DNA from: Lenzites betulinus
Taxonomy: Eukaryota > Basidiomycota > Agaricomycetes > Polyporales > Polyporaceae
NCBI GenBank assembly: GCA_022264855.1
Contig: JABYQU010000036.1
Location: forward strand, 1-64,000
Direction: 5' to 3'
Length of the DNA stretch: 64,000 nt
In this document: positions 21,001 through 32,345 of the stretch, in pieces
How positions within the stretch are numbered: position 1 is the stretch's first letter
Layout: every line of letters begins with the position of its first letter
Program-made: the position numbers and the translations under genes
Notes under the pieces: generated by a model
The model's input: the letters and a program-made list of their open reading frames with translations, nothing else
Told to the model about the DNA's origin: nothing
The model's database searches: none

Positions 21001-23513
21001 TGATTTGCGTTAGCAAAAAGGGCGCAGTAGGCATGTAGAACGCGCGCACGTTTTGCAGTACGCCATATAGCGGCCCCCGTAAGCCAATCGCTGCTCAAGA
21101 AACAAGTCAATCTAGGGGTTCATTCTGCGAGCGCACCCTAAAGTGAAGTTACCTTCAAGTGCGCCGTCCATGTCGTCCTCTATGTTGACGTCGTTCTCAA
21201 AGTCGTCTAGCGGGGGCATGGCTGGTTCCGCCGCCTGGACAGCCGCGGCTTCCGGGACAGCGGGCCTCTCAGCCTCATCCTCAACGTCGACATCAACGTC
21301 GACATCCTCTGGTCGTTCCACCTCGTCCTCCTGCACTGCGCCTTCGTCCTCCTCTTCTTCCTCTTCCTCCACCTCCACTATGATCTCCTCGTCGGTCCAA
21401 CGCAAGTCATCCGCATCGTCGTCCATGTCCCCATCAAGCTCCACATCAGCCATTTCTGCCCTCTCGGCCCTCTCAGCCTCAACCGCGTCCATCTCTCGCT
21501 GTCTCACTTCCGGATCCCGGAAGTACTTCCGATGTGCCTCTTCGAGGTCAGCCTCATCGTCCCCCATGTCTGCATACCACCGCTCCACGAAGTAGTCGGC
21601 CTGAGCATGCGGGTCAACACCGTCCAGATCCTCCGGGGCGCGGTATGTGGCTAGACTTGGCGAGGCGAGAGGCGTATGCCTCCGGCTATGGACGGCGCTT
21701 GCTGACGCAGAGCCAGGGGCCGATGGGGGGAGAGTCACGGTGGGGAGTGGCGGACGTCGAAGACCTGAAGGCGTACTCGGGGACGGTGAGGGTGGAGCTG
21801 AAGTACTACTTGTGAGGACGTGCGCGCCTCGATGCAACGCACTGGTGCTGGGAGGCTCGGGCAACGAGACGGTTGGGGATTTGGGTGTACGATTACGTTC
21901 GTCCTCCTCTGTACTGGAGTCTTGCAGTCGCGGAGGACTTGGCGGTGAAAACGGATTGCGCGCGGGTGGCTGGCCATATCCGAGGTTCCGCTCTGGCGTC
22001 CCAGCGATCTCCGACGAAGACGGGGGCTCGGTAGGGAGGGAGGATACCGATGTGGACGCCGACGGTGCGGGGACTGTGAATGTGAATTCGGAGAACGCGG
22101 GCAATGCGTTCTGCGCACGATTGCGCCTGCGCTCCGGGGGCCATTTGGCCGATTCCTTGCGTTGGCTGGGCCCTGCCTCACCAATTGCGATCTCCGGTGC
22201 GCGCAGACCCCGTCGACCCTCATACCGTCCTGGCCCCTTCGGCTTCTTGGTGCGATGATAACGCAGGCTTTCGCTCTCGTCTTCAAATGGGGGTGGTACC
22301 CTCAGCCTTGCTTTCTCGGCCGCTCGACTTGACCGCCTCTCCTTGCCCTTCCCAATATCGCGCCCAGCGGCATGACCACTGCTCCTCGTCTGCGCACGCC
22401 GGGAGGGGCCTGCCTCCGCAGTATCGGAGTGCGCCGCAGTATCGCCCCTGGTTCGCGCTTTCTTTGTCCGCGCCCGATGGCCAATATCCTCTCTGTGCAC
22501 CCCATCGTAACGCGCCCTCCCTCCTGCTCCTCTGTGACGGATGCCGTCCTCGATCACGGGCGGACGCACGGGGACCGGGGGGTTCTGGACGTGAACCTCC
22601 GGGGGCACAACGTCCGCAATAGGCGGCAACACTTCGGGGTCTACAGGCGCATCTCCCTCCTCGAAGATGCCTGGGCGGGCATTCTGGGTGATCCATTCGC
22701 GCAACAGGAATACCGCGACGAACACAACGACAATCATGGAGGCGATGATTTGGCCGGCAACGATGTCGGAAGAGACCTGTAGGACAAACGGGTGGGTCCA
22801 TACATTTGGTGGCGTGAGTGTGTGGGGGTCAGGAGTGGTAGAGTTCACGGCGGTGACATTCGACGCGATGTCGTCGAAGAGGTCGGGTTCGTGGTCTGGT
22901 CGCTTGAGCGCGCTGATCCACCACGCGCTAGATAGGACAACGTTGGCATACGCTAGGATGGCGGAGCGGACCGCACTTACGCATGATTTCCCATGGCAAA
23001 ATACATCCTCCATGTCCATATCGTGGCCCAGGGAAGAGCGGCGAGCCATATTGATGCGACGAGGACGGTGCGGAGACCAAAGAGGATCGCAGATACGACT
23101 TGCCGCGAGAATTGACGGAGGATAAGGAAAAAGGGTAGCCTCTCAGGCATATCCTTTGAATACACTGCGGGTACAGAGTTAAGGACATGGTAGACAGACA
23201 CCACGCGTTGACTCACCCTTCGTGAACGAGTATGGGTATTTGCAGACATCGCACGTCTTCTTCTTGCTGTGCGCCAGCCATTCTGTCAAGCTGGTGCGTG
23301 AACGTCAGTATGCAACAGCGAGTGATGGCGCGCCATAGCTGACCAGTCTTGGTGGATGTATCGAATGGTGCCGGAGCATTTGCAAGGGTGATACAACGGT
23401 TGATCAGGCTCTGCTGGTGCGCTGCATATGCGGCAAGTGTCTGTAGGAACGATGTTGGCATGATGTAAGGACGGCTATTATTTACGCAATGGCGGACCTG
23501 GCTCTTCCAGCAT
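18088..23513 (-). CDS. SSM4: Doa10/MARCH6-type ER membrane E3 ubiquitin ligase
   Basis: Large multi-exon gene. The start at 23513 begins MLEEPGPPL; after a 45-nt intron comes a RING-CH domain: CRIC, HPCKCSGTIRYIHQDC, then KKKTCDVCKYPYSFTK. Next come membrane segments (RTVLVASIWLAALPWATIW; then IIASMIVVVFVAVFLLREWI) and a long disordered acidic region (about 21120-22650) with Ser/Pro and Glu/Asp runs. The conserved TEB4/Doa10 block (VIELVIFPLGCGMMLDVC, HWVLGTMFMY, about 19960-20140) and further transmembrane helices follow. The C-terminus is Ala/Glu-rich and stops at 18088. The family sits in the ER and inner nuclear membrane and ubiquitinates degron-bearing proteins with Ubc6/Ubc7. Several internal splice sites were not fixed. 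It is divergent from the HD-domain gene. Confidence 0.92.
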
Positions 23514-23537
23514 GGGAAGCTCGAAACGAATATGTCG

Positions 23538-23599
23538 TGAGTTGCTGCCCGATCGTGGTCTTGGACGGTGAGTTTCTGCCCGATCGTGGTCTTGGACGG
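23538..23599. repeat. 31-bp tandem duplication in the shared promoter
   Basis: Two adjacent 31-bp units (23538-23568 and 23569-23599) containing GCCCGATCGTGGTCTTGGAC, differing at one base. They lie 25-86 bp upstream of the Doa10 start, in the 422-bp gap to the divergent HD-domain gene. The gap shows nothing else recognisable. The repeat could double a regulatory site or belong to a 5' UTR. Confidence 0.85.
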
Positions 23600-23935
23600 T
23601 TAGACAGTGAAGTCGTCGTCGGCGGTCGGGAGTAGAGTGAGGGTAAAGGAGTTGGACGTTGGAGAGAGAGCAGCGTTGGTCAGATGCCGTGCACTTTCAC
23701 AGGCGCCCGTGGGCAGCCGATTCATTGGCGCTCATACCAGGTTAGGGTTAACGTTTTAACCCTCACGTGCAATGTCATGCATGCACACTTAAGTTTGTGG
23801 ACAAGCCATGTTGTAACCCGACGCACACCTGGACGCAACTGTTATCGTATGCTGTCGTGTCCCAGGCTACGCCGTTGTCTAACGCACTTTAGACCGGGCC
23901 CCAAGGTTTCATCCACACTTAAACAGACCGCCCAG

Positions 23936-25077
23936 ATGTCTACAGGGTCCGCCGCCTCGAAACGAGAATTCCCTCCACTTTATCAATCATCTGGAAATAT
24001 ATCTTCGGACAGACTTGCATTCTTTCATATACTCGAAAGGCTGAAGGTATGGATCTTGAACTCCACGGCATTGTTCGAGGCTCACAAAACCCCACCGGGA
24101 GACGCAAAAACGCACCGGATGGGTCAACCATAATGTGCGGAAGTACCTGATATTCTAAACGACACCACTGATGAACGTTCAGTAGGTCCCTGGCCCCGAG
24201 AGGTAGGGCAGTCTCTCGTGCCCATAAACAGCATCGAAGCAAACCGATTGTACGGTTGCCAGTATATCAGACCACATGTATCGCATGTCCGTCCTGGCGA
24301 TGTGCACGTCTGATCCTGACTTGGACGTGTCTAAGTATGATGTTTCATACGAGCACCAAGGGCTATTCTAACTCCTTGTGCCAGGTGCGTCATGATGGCT
24401 GTGGTTCACGATCTAGCAGAGGCCCAAGGTGTGCCTCCCACGCGTATGAAGTAGGTTCGGCCTGCTGATTACAATAGTTGGAGACATCGCACCAAGTGAC
24501 GGAATACCGAAGGCCGAGAAACGCCGTCTGGAGGCTGTCAGACATATACCACCCTATTGACGCTTCGTGAATACTGAATGCGCCATCTAGGAGGCAATGC
24601 ATAATTTCGTTCACGAGATGCTGCATAATAGCCCTGCTGCGCAGCGTATCGAGGCACTATGGAAGGTATGTGGTCATGTAAGGCACGTCAACCACGGCAC
24701 TCAGACCTCCCCGAAGGAGTATGAAGAAGGGGAAACCAAAGAAGCAAAATTTGTGAAAGGTGTGTGCAGGTGTACACGCATGATCCCTAGTCATCCTCAT
24801 GATCGTCCAAGATCTGGACAGGTTTGAGATGGCATGTCAGGGTAAGTCTTGCATAAAGTACTCTGGTTCCACGACAGTAAACTCAGCTGTTGAACCCGAA
24901 TCTACTAAAGCATCTGAGTACGAGCGAAACCACGGGATGAAGACACTTCAGCCCTTCTTCGACAGCAGCCTCCCATTCATCAAGCACCCTGAAGTGCAGG
25001 CATGGGGACAAGCTCTCGCAGACGAGCGCCAGAAGACACGAGAGCAACAATCCGATCTATCTTCGTCATCACACTAG
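23936..25077 (+). CDS. HD-domain 5'-deoxynucleotidase (HDDC2/YGK1 family)
   Basis: Nine small exons (23936-24046, 24102-24142, 24263-24334, 24385-24428, 24478-24536, 24591-24665, 24717-24759, 24812-24841, 24911-25077) give 213 aa, near the family's usual 200. The family dephosphorylates deoxynucleoside 5'-monophosphates with a divalent metal. Visible motifs: LAFFHILERLK, TGWVNHNVR, SDHMYRMSV (His55), VVHDLAEAQVGDIAPSDG (His83-Asp84), AKFVKDLDRFEM (Asp149) and PFFDSSLPFIKHPEV. The metal ligands H..HD..D are all present. The exon 2/3 junction gives NVRNISDH where homologues have a few more residues, so a microexon may be missed there. Divergent from Doa10. Exons as short as 30-44 nt hide the gene from simple frame searches. 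Confidence 0.9.
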
Positions 25078-25256
25078 TACAACTGTACATGATATACTGG
25101 TGAAGCTCGTGCAACAAAAACTTTCGAGCGCCCCCCGCTACGGCTAGCTTGACGCGCACATATCTATTTGCAACAGGCCGCGTTCAATATTCACCCGCTA
25201 CGGTAACCAATCGCTCAGGAAGATGTGGCTCATATACAGACTTGGGCAGTGCGCCG

Positions 25257-25345
25257 TCGTACTACCGAATGAAGATCGAGACGCAGGCGCTGTTGAAGCG
25301 GATCCTCGACGATCCGGACCACAACCACAGCGACCTCCACAGGTA
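25257..25345 (+). pseudogene. short P450-like relic
   Basis: The frame reading YYRMKIETQALLKRILDDPD resembles the stretch after the C helix of fungal P450s. Compare the nearby intact P450, which has QDIQRREVQNLLQNLYQQPD. It is followed by intron-like borders and another open stretch (to about 25542, ending before a GTGAGT), but no further P450 motif follows and no start or heme motif is present. It could be a decayed P450 fragment or chance. The surrounding 25078-25684 otherwise holds no recognised gene. Confidence 0.3.
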
Positions 25346-25684
25346 CGGCCTTCTCTGCGGTTCGAAGTTAAGCTCAGCAGCTAACAAGCCACAGGTGTAA
25401 CGTGCTATAAGTTTCAACTAAACCCACCCATCGTCGGCGTCGAGTCGTCCATCCCGAATCTTTCCTGCCTCTTGGAGTTGCGGTCCTCTGTCAGAGGCTG
25501 GTGGTCCGAATTCGCGAGCCTCCACCAACTCTACGCGACGCAGGTGAGTACAATATCCACACCAGAGCAACCTTTCGATCCATTTTTGTCGTAGCACTAC
25601 TGTACATGATATCGGTGAAGCTGGTCTAACAAGAAGTTATGAAGCTAATAAAGACAAACAAACAAACAAGACATTGATAGAACT

Positions 25685-26973
25685 TCAAAACTTGAGGGTC
25701 GACGTCTCCATCCTGTCAATCCACTGGCCGATCCGCGTCAACGCGTCCGTACGCTCCGGCTCATGCCACGTGAACACCATGAAGTCGTGTACTGCGTCCG
25801 GCAAGATGTCTGTAATCACCTTCACGCCATCCGCACGCATCATCTCGATGAGCGCCGTCGAGTCGTCCATCAGCCTCTCTGGCGCGCCCGCGACAACATA
25901 CGTCTCCGGGAAGCCCTTGAACAAGCCCCCCTCAGAGCTCACGTGCAGCGACACGGGAGACATATACCGGTTCGTCTTCACCATCTCAAAGTCCATCGGC
26001 CCGAGCAGGGACACGACCGCGTACTCTTCGAAGAGCTCGCCAGGCTTCGTCGCGAAGATGTCCGTGCGCGCGCTGAGCAGGGCGGATGAGCCTGGGCCGT
26101 GGCGGGACATCGACGGGTCGAGCCAAGGCGACGCCGCAAGGATGTGGCCTGGGGGCCCGAGCGACGGGATCGGGTTCTCGAGAAGGTAGCGCACGAGCCC
26201 GATGGCGAGATTCCCCCCTGCGGAGTCCCCCGCAACGATGATGTCCTGTGGCGCGAAGCCGGCCTCCTCGACAAGATAGCGGTATCCTGCGATCGTGTCG
26301 AGGAGTGCGGCGGGGAACGGGTTCGCAGGTGGGTTGGGGGCGGATGCGGACAGGCGATAGTCGATTGCGAAGACGCGCAGAGGGGAGTGGGTGTGTTTCA
26401 GGATACCGCGCGTGAAGTGCGCCGTGACGTCCGATGGGTGCGCAGTGCCGATCTGTCCGAACAGAAGAGTTTCCTGCGTTAGCGCAGGCTTCCCATGGGC
26501 TATGGTGGCGTTGCGGGGCTTACGCGGAAGGCGCCTCCGTGCATATGCAGCACGACTTTCTCCCCGGGCTTTGCTTGAGGGCCCGTCCACGCCGAGCCTG
26601 GCTTGAGGAGCCAATACCCGGCTATGCGTGCTGGGCGTACGCCAGTGAACTCCGCAATCCGACGAATCTCCCCGAGCACCAGCTTGTCCGGGAGTGGCTT
26701 GACCCAGGTGAACTTGGCGTCCACCAGTACGTCATCGGCTACTTCGACCACTGGGGCAGGCTGCCCTCTGACATCCACCTTGAGGCTCCAGAGCTCCTGC
26801 AACGTCCGGATGATGAGGGCACGCTTCAGCGTCCAAGAGGGGCGTGCCCGCCTCGAGCGCGGCAGGAAGTCGAGCGTCCATATCGGCACCTTGATCAGCA
26901 GGAGGACCAACACGAAGTAGAGGAGGTATATGGTCTTGAAGGGCTGGTACTCGAGGATGTTACTCTTGGCCAT
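25685..26973 (-). CDS. alpha/beta hydrolase, steryl-acetyl-hydrolase type (copy A)
   Basis: The start at 26973 (MAKSNILEYQPF) leads into one N-terminal hydrophobic helix (IYLLYFVLVLLLIKVPIWTL), suggesting ER anchoring. The family motifs follow: the oxyanion hole HMHGGAFR at the end of exon 1, an intron, GTAHPSDVTAHFTRG, FAIDYRLS, the nucleophile GDSAGGN and the late DAVHDF catalytic histidine. It ends in RMETSTLKF. This is the hormone-sensitive-lipase-like branch of alpha/beta hydrolases. The best-known fungal membrane-anchored member is SAY1, which deacetylates sterol acetates, but substrates vary. It is a clear paralogue of the gene at 31033-32345, with which it shares the whole layout. A P450 lies between the two. 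Confidence 0.9.
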
Positions 26974-27787
26974 GGTTGGGTCAGGTCGGAAGTGGGTGGG
27001 GTGGGCAGATGTCGCGGACGTCCGGTATCGCTGCAATAGCCGGCGGATATGAAGGGGGTCGTTGTGGCGTCTCTTCGCAGGAGCCCTGGATGCTATGAAG
27101 CCGCTAACTGTGTTGGACGGCACCTACGCCAGTACCAATGCCCTATACATAGATCTATCACGAAGGAGGTTCTGATGATAGATGGCAGCTGTCAGATGAT
27201 GGCCGCGCAGTTTAGGAATAAGTACCATACAGCGATGCTTCAGAGGACATATTAATGTCCTCAGGATTGCATGTTCGGGATCTGAGTTTAATACAGCGCT
27301 GTGGTGACTTCGCTGGCGCGATATTAGTGATCATGTCGACACATAGTCCTCACAGTTGGTGTGCATGTGCTGTCGGTGAGCGTGATGCTGCGCAAGCTAC
27401 CAAGGTCGGACGTGGTGGTTTCTGCCTAAGAATCGAATGTATTGAATGCTTGAGAACTCTCATGCTCGTGATCTGTGTGCCACGATCTTAGCAACGGGAA
27501 TGTGGAGATATCACTGGGTGCTATAGGCGCGAAGCTAGAAGCAAATGCAAAGGAAGTCCCGAGCCCAGTCGGAGCCGGGGGAACCATACCAATTGAACGG
27601 TATCCATCCCGAACTTCCCGCTGAAGCCCCGCGGGATCCTAGGTGTCCGTCGTTTGGGTTCGCATATGTGAGTACGATAACGAACAGATAGTCAAGCGCC
27701 ATATGTTTGCAACATCGCAGCCGTTGTGTCGGGGCGCGGGAGGATTCTACAAGTAAATGGTGCCGGACGACTGATTTGGAAGAGAAG
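26974..27787. other. intergenic with structured stretch
   Basis: About 810 bp between copy A (minus strand, start) and the P450 (minus strand, end). No coding gene was recognised. A strongly self-complementary stretch at about 27541-27670 is listed separately. Confidence 0.45.
27541..27670 (+). ncRNA. possible structured RNA, weakly 5S-like
   Basis: Several short hairpins follow one another: TCCCG with CGGGGGA, ATACC with GGTAT, and TCCCGC with GCGGGA. An outer CAAA/TTTG pairing may close them like a multi-branch junction. The segment CCATCCCGAACTT matches the conserved loop-C region of bacterial or organellar 5S rRNA, and AGGGATCCT-like text downstream is 5S-like too, but the adjacent hairpins do not follow the standard 5S fold. 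No promoter or T-run terminator was seen. It may be a decayed 5S copy, another RNA, or a GC-rich accident. Confidence 0.2.
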
Positions 27788-29988
27788 TCAGACCCACGCC
27801 TTCGTTTCGTGCCTGAACCCCGCTCGCCACACTATCCTGACGCTCACCTGGTGTAACCGGACAAGAACTCCGCGGCAAGCGTGATCTCGTTGCCAGCTTC
27901 GTCAAGCGCCTTCCGGATGTCGAACATGGAGATTATGTTCGCAGCAGCCAGCCAGATGCTGGCGTCAGCGAACGCTTGTCCGGGACAGACTCTGATACCA
28001 CAAAACGGAGCGTTGATAATCAGTTCAAGGGGGCAACGTTAGGCGTAACCGGTCGTAATGAATCTCACCTGCGCCCGAAACCAAAGGTGAAGGTGCTGGG
28101 AAGGAGTTTCTGCCCCTCTTTTGAATCGAGATGACGCTCGGGGCGGAATTCTTCTGGTTCCGGGTAAAATCTCGTATCACGCGACATCGCCCTTAGGTGA
28201 TATACGTAGGTTAGACCCCACGCCAAGCTGGGAGGTATGGATGCCACTGACCAGACGTTGGGTATGACCATACATCCACCGGGAATGTCGTACTCGCGAT
28301 AGTGATCATCAGCCATGACTTGATGAGGTACGCCTACAAGCAACCAGTCGAAGTTAGAAATACGCGATCTTGTTGCGAAGTGTGAACTCACCCATGGGTA
28401 ATGCGGGGCGCCACCTGACGGCGGAGAACACTGGTCAGTGATTCACGGATCTCGTGAGCGGTGCTCAATACTGCTTACCGGTATATCTCCTCAAGCAGTG
28501 CATCCAGGTAAGGCAGGGATCCGCGATCAGTGAAATCAGGACGCCTGTCACGTCCCACAACCGCGTCGATCTCTTCCTGCGCTCGTTGGTAAACGCTGGG
28601 GTTCCGGACCATCGCTAGCATGAATACGGCCAGTGTTCCCCGGCTCTATTGCGGCGCACTGTCAGTGTGACCTCAATGTTGACACGTAGCTGGTATGTAT
28701 GCTGACCGTCTCCACCCCCGCTGAGTAGCATACCGTACCCAGTGAACCGGCGTTGTCCGCTACCTTAACCTTCATAGGATACCAAACTTACCACCATACA
28801 CATTGAAAGCAAGCCTTTTGATGTCATCCACGTCGTCTGAAGATGGATTTCCGCCACAGTCAGTCAGAACCGAGGTCATGACAGACGGCGCAGCGGTCCC
28901 TGACGCCTGAGTCCGAATCAAGACCGATGTTGAATACGATACAACGACGCGCTGATTGAACGCACCATTGCAGATACTACTGTATCATATCCCGTGTCCA
29001 GCCACACATGAACATCGTTACGAACGCGGAGGTCGTGCCTCTTGAATCTTGCACCAGGAAACCAGCTTGGTATGTGCCGCACTACGATCGAAGGGCATTA
29101 TCTACCGTTACTTGTCGAACCCAATGCAAAAACTCACACACTGGTAGAAAGTCGACAGGCACAGCGCCGGGCCTTCCGGCCTCGTTAGTCCCAGAGATCG
29201 CACGGTCAGCAAGGCGGACAAGCTTGTCATCGACTGATTTGACTGGGAGGCCGTACGTGATCTCAAGCAGTATGGATGCAAGGTACCTGTCAAAATGTGA
29301 GTACCAAACCTGATGCATCCACTGAACTCTGACGCACAGATGGATGTGGTCGATGAAACGATCGGGTTGCTGGTAGAGATTCTGCAGCAAGTTCTGCACC
29401 TCCCTGCGCTGGATATCTTGGTATCCTTGCAGGGTCCCCTTCTTACCCATGAAGTCGGACATCCACTTCCTATGTTTGCGGAAGCGGTCCCCGTAAGGAA
29501 TGCTGCCCAGGGTAGTCGCTTCTAGCCTGCACATTGTGAGACATACCATGAGCCATGGTATGCAAATTAGAGCAAGCGACTGGGGTTTTGATACGACTTA
29601 CAGCTCGTTCTGGAGTGTCATGCGAGGTCTATCTGAGTAGTTGGAACTTCGCTTATCCAGGAGGTCCTTGGCGACCTCGATGGTATTTAACAGTAAGATC
29701 GGAGTCTGCAGAACATTGAAGTACACCAGGTCCCCTGAACGTAGGTGCTAATTGGACATTTATTGTTAATATCCATAACGAATCGGACGTACCGTGTTTC
29801 TTGGCCCACTTGAAAAAGGTCCGTTCCGCGAACGATGAGGGAAGTTGGTGCGCATTTCCAAGGACAGGCAGTCCTCGAGGCCCCGGAGGTAGCTTGATCC
29901 GTATCTTTCTGCCAACCGTAGCGACGATCAAGAGCAAGAATAATGCGATGACCGTTAAGGTCCAGGAAGGAGCTAAAGTGTGCGCCAT
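27788..29988 (-). CDS. cytochrome P450 monooxygenase
   Basis: The start at 29988 (MAHTLAPSWTLTVIALFLL) is a membrane anchor, followed by the proline hinge LPPGPRGLPVLGNAHQL. Then come the C-helix WxxxR-type region (RFRKHRKWMSDFMG), an I-helix spliced as NVYGAGVET, the region SRGTLAVFMLAMVRNP, the PERF-type block FYPEPEEFRPERHLD, and the heme loop FGFGRR|VCPGQAFA, split by an intron with the Cys in place. All landmarks of an ER-bound class II fungal P450 are present. The normal AG(G/A)xT motif reads AGVET. The final exon is uncertain: the frame can stop at 27844 (SGYTR), or splice at GTGAGC into a short exon ending HETKAWV at 27788, which better matches the usual tail. The substrate is unknown. 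It lies between two paralogous hydrolases on the same strand. Confidence 0.88.
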
Positions 29989-30750
29989 GCTACTGGTGGG
30001 GAAAGCGTACTAGGGGAATCACGGAGGTAGTCTGTATATTTATGATACGGTCAGCGTCGGCTTGAGAGGATCACATCAGAGCTCTTACCATTTGTAAAAC
30101 GCGCAACTGACAAGTTCAGGTTCCGGGCAGGTATCTAGACGTTCATGGGCCGGGGCCTCTTCCAGTGAAGCTTACTGGCTGGTGATCGGGTGCCACGGAA
30201 CTCTACATCAAAAACATAACATCCAACGCGCTGAGCGCGCCGCATTGCTGTCTGCAAGTCGGCCGGCAATGGCAGGTGATGGTGTCAGTTCGAATGAGCG
30301 CAAACGTAAATATTGGGGCCGTTGCAATCTTTTCGAGTATTGGTCACCTCGCACTTTCCACTCGCCAGCGAGGACGGGCGAACCATTCCCTCCTACATTG
30401 TGCGGATAATTCAGGCAAGCATCAATATGAGACGCCGACGCTGGCAGCGTTGGAGGAGGCGATGAATAGCGTAACGAAACTTGAAAAAGAGGGTTAACGC
30501 GCCACAATGTCGGCAGAGCAAAATTCATTTTACCTATTTCAGAACACACCTGTGATGTAGTCGAGACCTTACTAGTTCTAGCGGACGTCGACCGGCCGGA
30601 CCATGTAGCATGAATGATAAACGAGGCATGCACTGGCAATTCGTTGTTGAAGTGGAGATCCTTGGAGACGCCCATGAAGGCTGTGAGCCACCCGCGAAAA
30701 GAGCGAATGACAGAAACGCGCCCAAATGCATGCACCCTGCCAGCCAACTA
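29989..30750. other. intergenic between P450 and U6 gene
   Basis: About 760 bp holding the P450 promoter and whatever drives U6. The open frames here carry no recognised motif. I did not find a convincing TATA box at -30 of U6. Confidence 0.45.
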
Positions 30751-30776
30751 GTGTCCCCTTCGGGGTGACATACGAA

Positions 30777-30807
<31 letters not shown>

Positions 30808-30872
30808 GGCCCCTGCACAAGGATGACACGCTTTCCCGGAGTGGTAGATCTACGGATCTCAATATTTATTTT
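30751..30872 (+). ncRNA. U6: U6 spliceosomal snRNA
   Basis: The sequence carries the near-universal U6 core: a 5' stem-loop (CCCC-TTC-GGGG), then the ACAGAGA box at 30791-30797, the AGC catalytic triad at 30803-30805 and the internal stem-loop (GGCCCCTGCACAAGGATGAC). A 3' tail reaches a first TTTT at 30869-30872 and a stronger T5 run near 30889, either of which could end polymerase III transcription, so the 3' end is approximate. U6 forms the catalytic centre of the spliceosome with U2. No intron interrupts the core, unlike U6 genes of some yeasts. It stands alone between a P450 and a hydrolase. Confidence 0.96.
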
Positions 30873-30893
30873 CCTCGTTCCTATGATCTTTTT
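30869..30893 (+). terminator. T-runs ending U6 transcription
   Basis: TTTT at 30869-30872 and TTTTT near 30889-30893 on the plus strand, directly after the U6 body; such runs terminate RNA polymerase III. Confidence 0.65.
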
Positions 30894-31032
30894 GCTTTCA
30901 CTACAGCTTACCGTATTTGCAGAGATTTCAGTGCTAGTACTTCCTTGCCAGCCCCGCGAAGCATACAAACACAAAGATTCGCGGTATTGGACACCGGTAT
31001 GAATCAGTCTAGGTCGCATTGCCTATCCTATC

Positions 31033-32345
31033 CTACATACTAGCACTATCAATCCACCGCGCAATCCTGCGCAAAGTATGTGTATGCTCTGGCTCGTGCC
31101 AACTAAACACTACGAAGTCGTGCACTGCGTCCGGCGGTATATCCCTCACAACATTCACCCCATCCTTCCTCATACCCTCCACTAGTGCTTCTGCGTCGTC
31201 CAGCAAACGTTCAGCTCCCCCCGCGACGATGTACGTATCCGGATGGCCCTTGAAAAGCCCCTCCTCTCCGGCGTCCGGTCGCGGCTTCACGTACAACGAA
31301 ACCGGGGATAAATACCGGTTAGTCCGCGCTTCTTCGAAGGGGAGGGGTCCAAGCAGGGAGCGCACGCCGTACGCCGCGAATGGGTCCTCGTCGCTCACGC
31401 CAAAGATGTCGACAGGGCCATTGATCGTCTCGGAGGTGCCCGGGCCACGGCGAGACATGCTCAGGTCGATCCAGGGCGACGCGACGACAACCTTGCCTGG
31501 GATCGGGAGTTTCGCGGAGACGGCGGGTGTCTCGAGCAAGTAGCGGACGAACGCGAGTGCGAGGTTCCCTCCTGCGGAGTCCCCGAGGATGACGATGTTT
31601 TGGGGCTCGAAGCCGGCATCATGCACGAGGTAGCGGTATGCTGCGATCGCGTCGAGGAGCGCTGCCGGGAAGGGGTTTACAGCTGGGTACGGGGCGGAAT
31701 CGCACAGTCGGTACTCGACAGCGAGCGTGCGCATGAGGGTCTTGGAGTGCCGCAGCAGTCCGCGCGTGAGCGTTGCGGTGATGTCAGACGGATTTGCGCT
31801 ACCAATCTATGGACATAATCGAATTGAGCGTCGGAATCGAAGGGTGCCTGTGCAACAAGTATTGGACTTACATAGTAGGCGCCGCCGTGAAAATGCAGGA
31901 CTGTTTTTTCGCCTGGCTTAGCTTTGACCGAGTCCCATGGCGTGTTCTCCTTGAGGAGCCAGAATCCGGCAGTCCGGACAGGTTGAACCCCGGTGATGTT
32001 CGCGTATCGACGAACTTCGCCCGCGAAGAGGTCTTCAGGGATTCTCTCGATCCAAGTGAACTTCGCGTCCTTGAGAGAGCTGTCGGCCACTTCCTTGGGC
32101 GGAGCGTTCTCCGACTTCAACTCGACCTTCATACCTTCAAGCTCCTGCGCAATGCGAACGATCATGCTGCGCTTCAAGGTCCATGACGGGCGCAGCCTGC
32201 GGGAGGGAATAATGTACCACGAGGCCCAGATGGGGAGCTTGACGAGGAAAGAGGTGGCGAAGTAGATCAGGTACAAGGCCTTGAGCGGCTGATACTCCAG
32301 AATGGGGAATCCTGCATTTTGAGCGGCGACGGCGTCGGCCATCAT
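31033..32345 (-). CDS. alpha/beta hydrolase, steryl-acetyl-hydrolase type (copy B)
   Basis: The start is at 32345 (or the adjacent ATG at 32342): MADAVAAQNAGFPILEYQP. One N-terminal hydrophobic helix follows (LYLIYFATSFLVKLPIWASW), then the oxyanion hole HFHGGAYY ending exon 1. Exon 2 resumes as GSANPSDITATLTRG, with VEYRLCD, the nucleophile GDSAGGN and DAVHDFVVFSWHEPEH near the C-terminus. The exon border falls at the same place as in copy A, and the two proteins align from end to end, so they are local duplicates. The duplication is not fresh, since many residues differ. The 3' end comes within 160 bp of the U6 gene. Probably an ER-bound esterase acting on small lipids or acetylated metabolites. 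Confidence 0.9.

Noticed and set aside
21143..21595. Ser-rich plus-strand frame of 150 codons
   Set aside because: It is the reverse complement of the Asp/Glu-rich linker of the Doa10 gene.
31727..32265. Plus-strand frames over hydrolase copy B
   Set aside because: They are antisense shadows without motifs.
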